Origin: an uncultured Clostridia bacterium | GTDB lineage: Bacteria; Bacillota; Clostridia; Oscillospirales; Oscillospiraceae | Assembly (NCBI GenBank): GCA_946550725.1 | Contig: CAMNQX010000005.1 | Coordinates: 1 to 64,000, forward strand | Length of the DNA stretch: 64,000 bases | Direction of reading: 5' to 3' | Part shown: piece by piece, positions 18,701-26,617 of the stretch | Position numbering within the stretch: the first letter of the stretch is position 1 | Layout of the letters: every line of letters starts with the position of its first letter | The notes under the pieces: generated by a model | Told to the model about the DNA's origin: nothing | Database searches by the model: none | Seen by the model: only the letters and a program-made list of their open reading frames with translations | Program-made: the position numbers and the translations under genes

Positions 18701-21700
18701 GGGCCACAAGGTTTTTGGTCTCCTCAACCGGTTCCTCTAGGGAGAACTTTTCTTTCGGCTCCCGCTCGGTCGGGTTTTCTGCGCCGTCTACGTCCTCGGC
18801 CTCCTCGCCTCGTCCCGCGATCTGGTCCTGCACTTCCTCCTGGAAAGTCCTGGGCAGTTTCCGCGCCTCCAACTCACCATGGCGCACCACGTCCCCAAAC
18901 GGCACTCCCTGGATGTTGACATTTTGGCCGTTGTAGGATATACTGCCCATAGAGCCACTCTGTTGCAGTTCGATGGGCCCATGCAAGCCCACCGTCCGAA
19001 GCAGCGGAATGGTTCTTTTTTTGTCTGCGTGAAGGATCTCTCCTCCCTTGATGTAGTTTAGGGCATTGTCGCGGGTGTAGGCGCTGTTCACCTTCTGCAT
19101 ATCAGCGACGACAAAGCCTCCGTCTACCGGACGCAGGTCAAGGACGGACATGATAGGCTGCCCATTCGTTGCTCTAAAGCTCCCAAATACCACCAGCCGC
19201 GTGTTTTGCCCGCGCCGATTGCTCCCCTGGCTTTTCATCACCAGCACCGGATCGTCCAGAATTTCCGGCACCCGCCTGATCTCTTCCAGGGTCATTTCCG
19301 GGTGATCTTCAAGGATGGTGGAGATTTTGTCTCCCTCCATGAAAATGTCGGCCTCTACGGCTCCCAGTCCTTGCAGAACGTCGCCGGTGCTTCCGAGGAT
19401 GAAACGCTCACCCTCCGGGCGCCCCGTATCATCCCACTCTTTCAGCTCTTGTCCAAAACTCTCGTTGACGGAGTATTGTGCCCCCGCGCTTTCCGCGGGC
19501 GGCCCCGTCCTCCGGTCGGTGGCGGCGGCGTTCTCCTGGCTTTGTCGGCCCACGCCCCGCTCTTCCATGACGGTCTCCATCGTCTCGTTGTACTGCTCCG
19601 CGTGGGCACCGAAGGCGTTGATCCCGGCGTAGGCGTCGGCAAAGATTTCTTCCATTATGGCGGCGTAGGCGGCGTCGATGGCCGCACCGTCGGCGTTGGC
19701 GGGAAGGTCGATCACGCCCCGCAGCTTTTCGATGTAAGTGTTGACGATCTTCCCGAACTCCTCCGGCGTGAAACGCTCCGTGATCCTCGCCTCGATCTCC
19801 CGCACCAGCCCCGGCGTCTGGAAGGCCTTGTCGTGGAAAATCTCATGGTCGGCAATCTGATCCGTGGTCAGCCGCATATGGTCCGCCTGGAGGATGATCC
19901 TGCCGTCCTGGGTATACACCCCCCGGACCCGTGTGGTTCCGCCGCTCCTGGTGCGAATAGGGACGGACCCCAGCACATAGGTCACGCTCCGCCCGGTTTC
20001 CCGTTGCACCCGCTCGGCGGTGGAGCGCATACCGGCGTCCCAGTCTCCCTCCTCCAGCACCGTCACAGAGGGAGTATCCGTACCCATAGTAAGGCCCAGG
20101 CCCTCCGCCGAGCTTACCCGCGCCCGCCGTAGAGCCTTTGCATAATTTTGCCTTTCAACTGCAATTCTGCCTTGTTCAGCGGCGCCGCCGGTTTGGACTG
20201 TGCCTCCTGCCAGTCTGCCGCTTTGCTCTCCGGCACCCGGACCATAAAGCCGTCCGGCGTCTCCATCATGTAGGTGGTCTCCTCCCTGGGTCGCTTGTTG
20301 TTGCTGTCCATCTTCCAGCACCGTCCTTTCCATAGTTTGCGGCGCGTCTTGCCGCCCCATATCCTCCTGCACCTGGGTCTCCGCGCCTCGGCGGGCCTCT
20401 TCCGTTCCGGCCCACTCTACGCCCTCCGTCTCGATCGGAGCTTGCACCCTCTGGCTCTCCGTGGTGATCTGGGCGCTTTGCGCCGTCTGCTGGTCGCTCT
20501 CGATCACGCCCGCAGGCTCCGGGCGCACCAAATCCACCGGCTGGTCGGTGTTTACCGTCTCGCCGGTGGGGTGTTCAGCGGTTTTAATGTTCGTCTCCGC
20601 CTCCTGTTGGGCGGCCTCGGCCTGTTCCTCCTGTTCAATGGTCAGGACGTTCTCCCGATAGAGCTTCCCCAGGTCTTGGGCGGTGATGGTCTCTCCGGCC
20701 TCCACCTTTGCCTGGAGCTGCTGGGCGATCTGAAAACTCTTTGTGGACTGGTCGCTCTCCAGCCCCGTCTCAATGATGGCCTGCACCACCTCCGGTCCCA
20801 TGCTCTGGAACTCCTTGCCCACCTTGCCGGTCTGGTAGTAGTTGATGGCGGAGCTGACCGCGACATTTCCGCCGGACAGCACACCGCCAGACAGAGCGCC
20901 GCCCAGGAAGTCCAGCCCCATAGTGAGGGCCTGGTCCTGGACCGCCCGCCAGAAGGCCTCGTTTTCACTTATGCCCTCCGCTTCGTAGGCGGCTACCGCC
21001 TGGGCCCATTGGCTCTTGTCCTTTGCGATCAGGATGTCAGCGAAGAGGTTGATGGCGTCGCTCCCTACCTCCTCCGTTCCCTCGGTAAAGGCGTTCTTGA
21101 TGATGTAGCGGATCGCTCCCTGTTCCCACTTGCCCTCCAGCAAGGCGTCCAGCGAGAACTTTTCCGTGACGACCTCCGCGATCCCCGCGATGGTCCCCAG
21201 AGCAAAGGCCTGGTCGTCGGAGAGCCCCCGGTCCTTTGCCTCGATGGTGGCGTCCGCCGCCGCCCCGGTGCCCATGATGGCGAGGGCCACCGTCTGGTTT
21301 CCTCCACTCACAGCGGTGGTAAATAGGAAGTCGCCCATGCTCATGCCCGTTTGGTATAGGAACGAGGCGGTTTTGCCCCCGAACTCATGGCCCCGGTCCA
21401 CCCAGTATTTCTCAATGTCCTGCACCACCTGGCCCCGGATGGCCGCCGGGACGTAGCTAAAGGAATTGTATGGCGCGTTCTGGTCGATCTTCCCGCTCCC
21501 CAGATATTCCCCCAGTTGCAGGGCATAAGAAATACCTTTTGTCGGCGCCATGAGGACGCTGAACACAGAGGCTCCCACCGGGTCCTCCTTTGCCCACTCT
21601 GCCCACTCCGCCTGTGTCGCCTCCCGCTGGCGGCGGTACAAGTCGCTTTTGATGAACTCATAAAACGCCCTCGCCTCCTCGGGAGACCGCGTGGCGTAGA

Positions 21701-22880
21701 TGTAGTTGTAGGTGGCGATCTCCTCCGGGCTCATGTGCTCCGCCTCTCGGTTCCCACCTACCACGCTGTCCACCATATGCCCCAGCGCGCCAGCACCCGC
21801 GCCGTAGGTGTTGTCCTGGAGTTTCAGGTAGGCCCCTGCGGCCTCTTGCCCGTTGACCCATGCGTAGAACGGGTCTTTCCAGCCGCTGTCCTTATATACC
21901 GGCGGGGCTTGCTCGTCTAGGAGGCTGGTCCAAAACGTGGCCCACTCGTCCAGGTCCTCCTCCCCCTTGGTCGTCAGCTCCTTGTTGGGCCTGCTCCCGT
22001 AATAGAACTCCTGGGCCAGATGGAGCTTTTGGGCATAAGCCTCCGCCTCCGCCTGGGTGTTGAACTTTCCCAGGTACTCGCCGGTGGCGTGATACTTTGC
22101 GATGGCCTGCTGGTCGGACATTCGGTACGGCGTCCCGCCGTCCCCGAATGCGATGGTGGGGATCACGATTTCCTTTCCGTCCTCGTTGATGGTGATACTC
22201 TGCACCGTAGAGATGGACCCGTCCGCGTTTTTGAGCTGCGGGCGGCTGTATAGGTCGATGTTGCCAGCGCCATACTGCCCCAGCTCTCGGTCGGCGGCTC
22301 CCAGCTCTGTGTAGCCCTTCAACTGCTGGTAGGTCTTGTACTCCTTCTCGTCTGCAAACTGCCCCCAGAACTCCCGATCGTTTTTGAGCCCTGCTCGGAC
22401 GTTTTTGAGATAGGAGATATTCTGCCGTACCCCCTGGAGGAATTTCCCCGTGGACCCAGCCCCGAAGGCCCCGTCGTAAAGCTCTCTGTTCGCCGCGAAG
22501 TGGTCCTGGATGGAGTATGCCCGCCCCAGCAGCTCGTCGATCTCCGCGTCCCTCGCCGTCTGGTACGCCGTATAGGTCTCCACCGGCTGGTAGGTCTTGT
22601 CCATCCTCTCCTTGTCCCCGGAGATCCGTTTAGAGAAAGCGTCGATGTCGTTGAGCCAGGGCTGCAGGTCCTCTCTGGGCGTCCTCGCCCCGCTCGTGAC
22701 CGTCCGCACCATCGGCTCCTGACCCCTGTGCTGTCTGCTCCACTCGGAGAAAGAGGGAGACCCCCCGCCCGTCTGAACGACGGACGTGGGGGTGATCCTC
22801 GTCTCTTGCTGTGTGACTTTCGGCTGGGCGATCTCTCCCGTCCTGCCCTTGTTTTTCTTGGTCCACTCAGCAAAGTTCAC
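12762..22880 (-). CDS. Giant phage polyvalent protein (3372 aa) with zincin and nuclease-like domains
   Basis: One uninterrupted 10.1-kb ORF at the end of the late operon. Near residues 205-300 is a podovirus virion-protein segment (NADGSISTVQSI, then KEIVIPTIAFGDGG and YHATGEYLGKF). Next are hydrophobic helices, a Gln/Glu-rich linker, then a zinc-metallopeptidase-like HEIFHD with a distal EEIFAD near 1012-1100. A region near 1157-1330 (GERFILGSTGDVLQGLG, then MKSQGSNRRGQNTRLVVFG) resembles BECR-fold nuclease-type polyvalent domains. A conserved LVALHNLTADKLLKALALGG domain starts near 1390. After coiled-coil-rich parts there is an LPD38-like segment near 2650 (FGFNPSIVLKQAMSFPLAG). The overall pattern matches phage polyvalent proteins thought to be injected with DNA. 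Exact domain families are inferred by eye. Confidence 0.8.
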   Translation of the reverse strand: MNFAEWTKKNKGRTGEIAQPKVTQQETRITPTSVVQTGGGSPSFSEWSRQHRGQEPMVRTVTSGARTPREDLQPWLNDIDAFSKRISGDKERMDKTYQPVETYTAYQTARDAEIDELLGRAYSIQDHFAANRELYDGAFGAGSTGKFLQGVRQNISYLKNVRAGLKNDREFWGQFADEKEYKTYQQLKGYTELGAADRELGQYGAGNIDLYSRPQLKNADGSISTVQSITINEDGKEIVIPTIAFGDGGTPYRMSDQQAIAKYHATGEYLGKFNTQAEAEAYAQKLHLAQEFYYGSRPNKELTTKGEEDLDEWATFWTSLLDEQAPPVYKDSGWKDPFYAWVNGQEAAGAYLKLQDNTYGAGAGALGHMVDSVVGGNREAEHMSPEEIATYNYIYATRSPEEARAFYEFIKSDLYRRQREATQAEWAEWAKEDPVGASVFSVLMAPTKGISYALQLGEYLGSGKIDQNAPYNSFSYVPAAIRGQVVQDIEKYWVDRGHEFGGKTASFLYQTGMSMGDFLFTTAVSGGNQTVALAIMGTGAAADATIEAKDRGLSDDQAFALGTIAGIAEVVTEKFSLDALLEGKWEQGAIRYIIKNAFTEGTEEVGSDAINLFADILIAKDKSQWAQAVAAYEAEGISENEAFWRAVQDQALTMGLDFLGGALSGGVLSGGNVAVSSAINYYQTGKVGKEFQSMGPEVVQAIIETGLESDQSTKSFQIAQQLQAKVEAGETITAQDLGKLYRENVLTIEQEEQAEAAQQEAETNIKTAEHPTGETVNTDQPVDLVRPEPAGVIESDQQTAQSAQITTESQRVQAPIETEGVEWAGTEEARRGAETQVQEDMGRQDAPQTMERTVLEDGQQQQATQGGDHLHDGDAGRLYGPGAGEQSGRLAGGTVQTGGAAEQGRIAVERQNYAKALRRARVSSAEGLGLTMGTDTPSVTVLEEGDWDAGMRSTAERVQRETGRSVTYVLGSVPIRTRSGGTTRVRGVYTQDGRIILQADHMRLTTDQIADHEIFHDKAFQTPGLVREIEARITERFTPEEFGKIVNTYIEKLRGVIDLPANADGAAIDAAYAAIMEEIFADAYAGINAFGAHAEQYNETMETVMEERGVGRQSQENAAATDRRTGPPAESAGAQYSVNESFGQELKEWDDTGRPEGERFILGSTGDVLQGLGAVEADIFMEGDKISTILEDHPEMTLEEIRRVPEILDDPVLVMKSQGSNRRGQNTRLVVFGSFRATNGQPIMSVLDLRPVDGGFVVADMQKVNSAYTRDNALNYIKGGEILHADKKRTIPLLRTVGLHGPIELQQSGSMGSISYNGQNVNIQGVPFGDVVRHGELEARKLPRTFQEEVQDQIAGRGEEAEDVDGAENPTEREPKEKFSLEEPVEETKNLVALHNLTADKLLKALALGGFPMPSIAVTKADIPHTNFGDITLVMDKTTIDPKFDRRNMVYSADAWTPTFPATEYEVNEDVAERLHKKFYELQKKFGRQDVDVLYPWGNYPEDQINREGGEAAILAKYQDDPDMMKVYLLDNGMQLPDPVMEETVTRMDDWNIELSEHLISTMGEDMVRNARPDSRPTRLWWQEWIAEHGTELEAAYSSFLQEKGYSEGQIENVLDNVELRTILLNARKYLENGPETRTTREDTGKTEQAIRGMVDPKDYQNWLQDLFGGIEKSSGINTGVDPYTRAGDRKSFRQTHIPATLENIAKVMISEGEGGDNRNVAGFYGVKTLRAVTAERFGSIEDMHRAEGKLQHMTQEQADANTDALHDRLYAIMGDIYKSKPHGQYSNEFMDMDTIGEILVEAARGGEFTPESVIREFKGTGYQVTEEMARRAVDLFGDINKMPVNIFEAKPERAVRFDEVLAAIVPEDTGAELRSKLEEAGVRVVDYQAGDDTDRLEKVNSVENAKFSVEDETEAEEDKKRKKPKAVAPSKPIIAKSDLRRTMLSTFSIPEGAKAEIGAIIDGYADRLLREGSLTQEDRNALFDRMYSEGVMTVEADEFYRDGRQAVVGGRVYVTESEKAEFGDDWNDFRKRAFAAGVYLTNDRSDNHVDVWNMELADTLPGVFDREETDSKSILERVVQLAEEGKDEKMSLAEYTARLAKQEFIPESEFLDGMERQMDWALRTFAEKANLEIKLRERTGVKIAQERAERVEMAARQRERQQLRDLQQRTLKQLQWLSRNRFRAPEELRAAWDEVLGDIDIYAVGAANELNWSKKHGATWKDLAEMYKAAKASDPNFLPSAELERIVARLDGDKIADMDIGALQDLYKAAIGLRTEFYNRNNVINDEARRLFAEVYAEAKTEIETAEGNFTGKKLDAFLNMEHLTPMNVLERMAGWRKDGTWMSMARQLEQGERAVRNYKVRSQRVLEEFLTERADWVKTADGQGKDAIWYEVEVPELLELGKGDKPLFGKTVKVYMTPAQKVQLYLESKNTDNLRHMTGGRTFVDKELYSKGQRQEALAQGTTIRLAPETVKALVSDLTEEEMELARLLEGYYNQFAKGEINRVSNILYGYDKAQSKNYAPIFTNQNYTTTTIGVFDTTAEGVGHMKSRQYAVNPSYNISAFDAFERHSDQTARFVGMAIPARNWQTLLNWREKNNSTGDVITHKWGEEGKKYIDNLLNELQGGKVRKRDTAERILDTALSRYISSVFGFNPSIVLKQAMSFPLAGTYLGWENIPNIAKALKTPDALINTYTSELAYRLMGYATPETAQLKNNPSKLSENKVLKFTFGGGAITAMDGWTVKSIWGWAENMVSREHPELELGTKEQIDAGESPYYKEVAKAFEEAVSRSQPMYDVMHRAGIMRSDSKITRALTLFKTVPIQQYNMLRQTVAEAQRAKQDFAAGKVSEGEFRRARGKAGRAVVGVILAGLGIEAINFLNALLKNKAKRYRDDEDELTWKSAGAQATMNFVQSNAGMIAGGDILAEYIGSVVTGDKWYGVETPGVTQIVDLFEDGKDAFSAIGKLVQEGYDVVSKGGDLGEYLRRHGGDYLGELEKVCETAATYLGGVPANNIKAYALGALSWVSPEFATAYEDATATANKGKLSGLKGGALETRIGDILDNRVGKVEDETVETLAELYENGHTGAVPTDTPSSVSVNGEEKKLGAYQQQFFDRVWRECVAGALDDMVGSVAFQRADEETRAKMVKKLYDYAAQRAKTELFEGYAADKWVAEAAASGDVAEWIGWKVLSGDNSANFSKFREAGLGNEAALSLAEDIGELTPEAGKKQVSNLQKFRAIIDGTRGQDQQMAALSSVMGESEYARLQVGVRYGITPEMYVECREAINDTSPTQDEAKRAIKAMDGLTKTEAAILWQLQNKSWKPESNPFSKKTGRKVYNDLNAEDEKELEGLSLPSVEGDDTDWNDVLGLSLPTID

Positions 22881-22895
22881 GGTGCTTTTCCTCCC

Positions 22896-24572
22896 TTACT
22901 TCGCCTTGGTCTCCAGGCAATACTGGACGTAGGCGGTGATGTAGTCGGCGTAGGTTTCGTATTCGCCCAGAATTGGGTCTCCCTTCCCGGTTCTCTTGTA
23001 GGCGGAGCGGCGGGAGCTCCATTCCCCGCTGGTGTACGGCGTTCCTGGATCCACGCCCTGTTGCCGCAGGAAGTGGATGGCGCTGTCGTAGGAGCTGAAC
23101 TTCCTGGGCGTGTCGTCTACCTTGGGCCCTCCCAGGTCCCCCTCGTCCTCGCTCTCCTCCTCCCACGTCTGGTAGTCGTCCCACAGTCCAGAGGAGGAGT
23201 TAAACCCGTACCGCTTGTAGTTGTCCACCTGGGCCAAAAAGCTCTTTGGCCGCCCACTCGCCTTAGCCGCAGCGAAGAGGCCGTCGTAGTCCATCTTGCC
23301 CCCCAGCAGGTTCTGCTGGGTGTTGTTTCCGTTTGCGATCCTCTTGGCCTCTGCTTTCTCCTGCTCTTGCCGCTTAAAGGCGGCCACCAGAGCGGAGACG
23401 TACTCGTTGGAGTACCCCGCGGCGTCGATCATCGCCTGGCTGGGTGTGCCTCCAGCCTGGATGATGGCGTCCACCTGGGCCCGCATAAGATCCCTCTGTT
23501 CATCCGCTTCCTCCCGCTGGAACTTTCCATGGACACCCTGGGCATACTCGTCTGTGAGCCCCGCCGCGGCCAACAGCTCTTGGCTGGGTAATCCCCCCGC
23601 CTGGAGGATAGCCGCCACCTGCTCCACGGCGTTGTCCCGGTTCCACCCGGCATTGACCCCCTGGGCGTATTCTCCGGTGAGCCCCGCCGCGGCCAACAGC
23701 TCCTGGCTGGGTAATCCCCCCGCCTGGAGGATAGCCGCCACCTGGTTCACGGCGGTCTGCCGCACCGTCTCGCCCCGCTGGTAGTCTCGCTCTTCCAGCC
23801 GGTCCGTCCGGGCCAGCTCCTCCAGGTAGCGGCCATAGTCCACCGCGTCCTGGCCCTGGAGGGCGGAAAGCTGACCCTCCAGCACCCCCAACTCGTCCTT
23901 CCAGCCCTGCCGCCAGATACCTTGTTGCTCATTGATGGCCTGGAGATCCTGGAGGCTCATGTCGTGATCCTTGATGTACTTGCTGTACGCCTGCTGGTAG
24001 AGCGTTGGGATGATGTCGTTGAGCTGGGTGGCGTAGTAGTCGCCCGCTTGGGTGGCCGCGCCTACGGCGAAGGAGGAGGGCCGCCCGCCGGTGGCGGCGG
24101 AAGCCTGGCCGAGAGCGTTGGCGGTGGCCCGTTCGCCCTCCCGGAGATACTGCTTTTTATAGACCGGCCACAGCGGGTCCGTTTCCTTGCTCCAGGAGAA
24201 CTCCCCCCGGTTCAGGATGGCGTCGAGTTGCTTCTGCCTGGCGGCGGCGGTGGGATCCTCCGGAATGACGAAAGACCCGATCTGGTCCAGCTTGGCGTCG
24301 ATTTGGCCGGGGATCTTCCCGCCAGAGATGAAGTCCGACCCGTCCGCTCCGCCGGAGTAGTTGGCATAGCTGCCCCGGAGCTGGTTTGCCGTCTGGTTGA
24401 TCAGCAGACGCGCCTCGTCCGTAAGAGCCTTCCCATAGTCCTTTTTCAGGGACAGGATGGAGTAGCCGAACTCCGGATATTTCTTTGCCGTCTCCAGGTC
24501 CGCCTGGGAAAATTGCGATAGGAGGCCGCTGTTTTGCGCCTCCTTCAAAAACCCGTCATAAGTGAAAGCCAT
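22896..24572 (-). CDS. Putative internal virion/ejection protein with tandem repeats
   Basis: 558 aa, next to the giant polyvalent gene (15-bp gap). Largely alpha-helical and Ala/Gln-rich, with GQASAATGGRPSSFAVGAATQAGDYYATQL near the middle, a motif style seen in podovirus internal proteins. Residues about 275-400 contain three copies of a 40-aa unit (AAILQAGGLPSQELLAAAGLT); two are nearly identical at the DNA level. The C-terminus (DGLFAAAKASGRPKSFLAQV) also recurs in phage proteins of Clostridia. No enzymatic motif seen. The ejection role is inferred from its position between the tail and polyvalent genes. Confidence 0.6.
   Translation of the reverse strand: MAFTYDGFLKEAQNSGLLSQFSQADLETAKKYPEFGYSILSLKKDYGKALTDEARLLINQTANQLRGSYANYSGGADGSDFISGGKIPGQIDAKLDQIGSFVIPEDPTAAARQKQLDAILNRGEFSWSKETDPLWPVYKKQYLREGERATANALGQASAATGGRPSSFAVGAATQAGDYYATQLNDIIPTLYQQAYSKYIKDHDMSLQDLQAINEQQGIWRQGWKDELGVLEGQLSALQGQDAVDYGRYLEELARTDRLEERDYQRGETVRQTAVNQVAAILQAGGLPSQELLAAAGLTGEYAQGVNAGWNRDNAVEQVAAILQAGGLPSQELLAAAGLTDEYAQGVHGKFQREEADEQRDLMRAQVDAIIQAGGTPSQAMIDAAGYSNEYVSALVAAFKRQEQEKAEAKRIANGNNTQQNLLGGKMDYDGLFAAAKASGRPKSFLAQVDNYKRYGFNSSSGLWDDYQTWEEESEDEGDLGGPKVDDTPRKFSSYDSAIHFLRQQGVDPGTPYTSGEWSSRRSAYKRTGKGDPILGEYETYADYITAYVQYCLETKAK
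23421..23750. repeat. 120-bp period tandem repeat inside the ejection-protein gene
   Basis: Two near-identical blocks start near 23561 and 23681, differing at a few bases over at least 60 bp (CCGCCGCGGCCAACAGCTC...). A third, diverged block lies near 23440. Each codes for the 40-aa unit around AILQAGGLPSQELLAAAGL. Confidence 0.85.
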
Positions 24573-24585
24573 GTCTTTTTCCTCC

Positions 24586-26217
24586 TTACTGTCTCCCAGG
24601 TTTAGATTTGAGCTCCGATCCAGCGTAGAACTCCCGGACCAGAGAATAGACCCTGCACCCTCCGGTGCCTTCCAGCTTCATCCGGTAGTGGTCACCTCGG
24701 CGTGGGATGATGGGCAGGTAGTAGGACCGCTTCGCCCCCTCCCCCAGAGCCGAGCTGACCTTCTGCCACTCACCGTCCGTGTCGAACTGGAGCCACACCT
24801 GGACCTCCGCGCCCTCGTCCAGCTCCAGCCTGATCTGGATTTTGGAGACCCCCTTCTTGTTGGGGCTCCCCTCGGTGAAGTCTCCAAACTCCGCCTTCCA
24901 GGAGAAGGAGCCCTCCCAGCCCTCGGCGTCCGGCTCGATCCCCTGCGGCCTCCCCACGGCCCAGATGTCTCCTTCGCCGGAGAGGAGGTATAGGTTTCCG
25001 CCCCACCTGGCGAAATGGGTGGCGTGGGTCTCGTCCTCGGTGTTCCACATCCCCGTCTGGGTGTCGTAGACGTGGAGCCCCCAGCCCCCGTTCTCGTCCT
25101 GCATACTCACGAAGTATTTGAGCCCGTCAGACCCGGCCACGGCGTTTTTCTTCCGCTCCAGCCCGAAGGCCTGCCCGACCGGCTGCGGGATCCCGCCGGA
25201 GTATGCTACGATCCCGGCGCGGGAGAGATAGAACAACGTCTCCCCGGCGATGGCGAGGCTCCCGGCGCTCCCGTCCGCCACCCCCAGGGTGGCGCTCCCC
25301 ATCACCTCGAAGTTGGAGGGCATGGATCCATAGACCTTGTAGATGTGGTCCTCCTTGAAAAAGACCGGGTAGCCCAAAAAGGAGATACAGCCGGTGAACT
25401 CCCCGGCGCTCCCCGTGTCCACGGCAAAGCTGTCCGTCTCCACGCCGTCGTAGACGTTCCAGTTGAAGATGTCCCCCAGCTTGGAGGCGTAGATGGTGTT
25501 CCCGTCGCAGCCCCACAGCCGGTTCTCGTTTTCGCAGATAAAGCGGAGGTCCGGGACCGTCCGCTTGATGGATAACGTCCCGTTCTCGGTGTAGGGCGTG
25601 TCCGCGTCCTTGCCGTCCAGCTTGAACACATACTCGTAGAAATAGAGCTTGTCCCCGTCGATCTCCCGGATGATAGGTGTCTTGTTGTTCTCCGGGTGCT
25701 TTGTGCAGCCGGAGATGGTCACGGCGTCGCCCGGCTTGAAGTAGTCCGCCCAGTTCACCCCCGGCGCGTGGATGGTGTTGGCCTCCGCGTCCTCCTCGAA
25801 CAGCTTGCCGTCCTTGAATGTCAGCACATTCCCGGTCCACTCCGCCTCCAGGCTCCCAAATTCCCCGTTGACGGTGTTGAACCAGGCCTTGTCCGGCAGG
25901 ATCACGATGTAGGCGCCCAGGGCCGCAAAGGTCTTTTTCCCCGGCTTCACGGTGCCCTTGCGTTCCCCGTTGTAGAAAAAGCCGTCTCCATCCACCCAGG
26001 CCGGTCCGTCCCAGGAGAAGATACCCCCCGGCTCGTCCAGGGCCTTGTACTTGAACCTGGGCGACCGCGTGGCAAGCAGGGGCGCGTAGTCGCTGGTTAG
26101 GTTTCGCATATCCCACAGCTCTCCGTCCCCCGCGCCCTGGTTGTGGTTGAGACCTCCGAACTTCACCTGGCCGCCCTTGGTGATACCGTCGGCGTAGCGC
26201 ATGGCAGGCAGTTTCAT
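24586..26217 (-). CDS. Beta-propeller-like phage tail nozzle/stabilisation protein
   Basis: 543 aa. It starts MKLPAMRYADGITKGGQVKFGGLNH and contains repeated beta-rich blades such as LRFICENENRLWGCDGNTIYASKLGD, AGETLFYLSRAGIVAYSGG and ARWGGNLYLLSGEGDIWAVG. This pattern resembles the propeller-type tail-hub/nozzle or DNA-stabilisation proteins of P22-like podoviruses. It sits between the fibre genes and the ejection proteins, fitting a short-tail component. Its ATG overlaps the stop of the upstream gene. The assignment is by pattern only. Confidence 0.6.
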   Translation of the reverse strand: MKLPAMRYADGITKGGQVKFGGLNHNQGAGDGELWDMRNLTSDYAPLLATRSPRFKYKALDEPGGIFSWDGPAWVDGDGFFYNGERKGTVKPGKKTFAALGAYIVILPDKAWFNTVNGEFGSLEAEWTGNVLTFKDGKLFEEDAEANTIHAPGVNWADYFKPGDAVTISGCTKHPENNKTPIIREIDGDKLYFYEYVFKLDGKDADTPYTENGTLSIKRTVPDLRFICENENRLWGCDGNTIYASKLGDIFNWNVYDGVETDSFAVDTGSAGEFTGCISFLGYPVFFKEDHIYKVYGSMPSNFEVMGSATLGVADGSAGSLAIAGETLFYLSRAGIVAYSGGIPQPVGQAFGLERKKNAVAGSDGLKYFVSMQDENGGWGLHVYDTQTGMWNTEDETHATHFARWGGNLYLLSGEGDIWAVGRPQGIEPDAEGWEGSFSWKAEFGDFTEGSPNKKGVSKIQIRLELDEGAEVQVWLQFDTDGEWQKVSSALGEGAKRSYYLPIIPRRGDHYRMKLEGTGGCRVYSLVREFYAGSELKSKPGRQ

Positions 26218-26603
26218 GTTTCGTCACCCTCCCGCTCGTCCCGGAAGTCCATGACCTCCAGCAGCAGCTCCAGAGCCTTCCCGGAGATACGCTCCGGCGG
26301 GGTGGATACCTTTACCTTCTCCACCTCCACCTCAACGGCGTCAAGCTCCTGCTTTTCCGCGAAGAACTTTTTCGCCTCCTCCGGCTTCACATTGAATTTT
26401 CCGTCCGGTCCCACAATGTCGCCGTCTTCGCCCGGCACGGCGTACTTTCGGATCATCTTCATTTCCTTCTCCGCGAAGAACTGAACATGGGGATCCAGCC
26501 TTGCCTTTGCCATACAGAGCGCATGGGCGAAAGAAAAGCCCGCCTCCGTCTCCATCGTCTCGCACAGAACCCGGTGTACCTCCACCGCCTTCAACAGCTT
26601 CAT
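26214..26603 (-). CDS. Small phage protein, DUF1617-like
   Basis: 129 aa from ATG 26603, preceded by AAAGGAGGAAACG; the track ORF's longer start is not supported. Mostly helical and acidic: MKLLKAVEVHRVLCETMETEAGF, then a MIRKYAVPGEDGDIVGPDGKFNV segment. The shape (helical pair, short Gly/Asp loop, helical pair, LDAVEVEVEKVKV tail) resembles DUF1617 proteins found near phage tail genes. It overlaps the nozzle-like gene by 4 bp, implying coupled translation. Function unknown. Confidence 0.55.
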   Translation of the reverse strand: MKLLKAVEVHRVLCETMETEAGFSFAHALCMAKARLDPHVQFFAEKEMKMIRKYAVPGEDGDIVGPDGKFNVKPEEAKKFFAEKQELDAVEVEVEKVKVSTPPERISGKALELLLEVMDFRDEREGDET

Positions 26604-26617
26604 ATCGTTTCCTCCTT

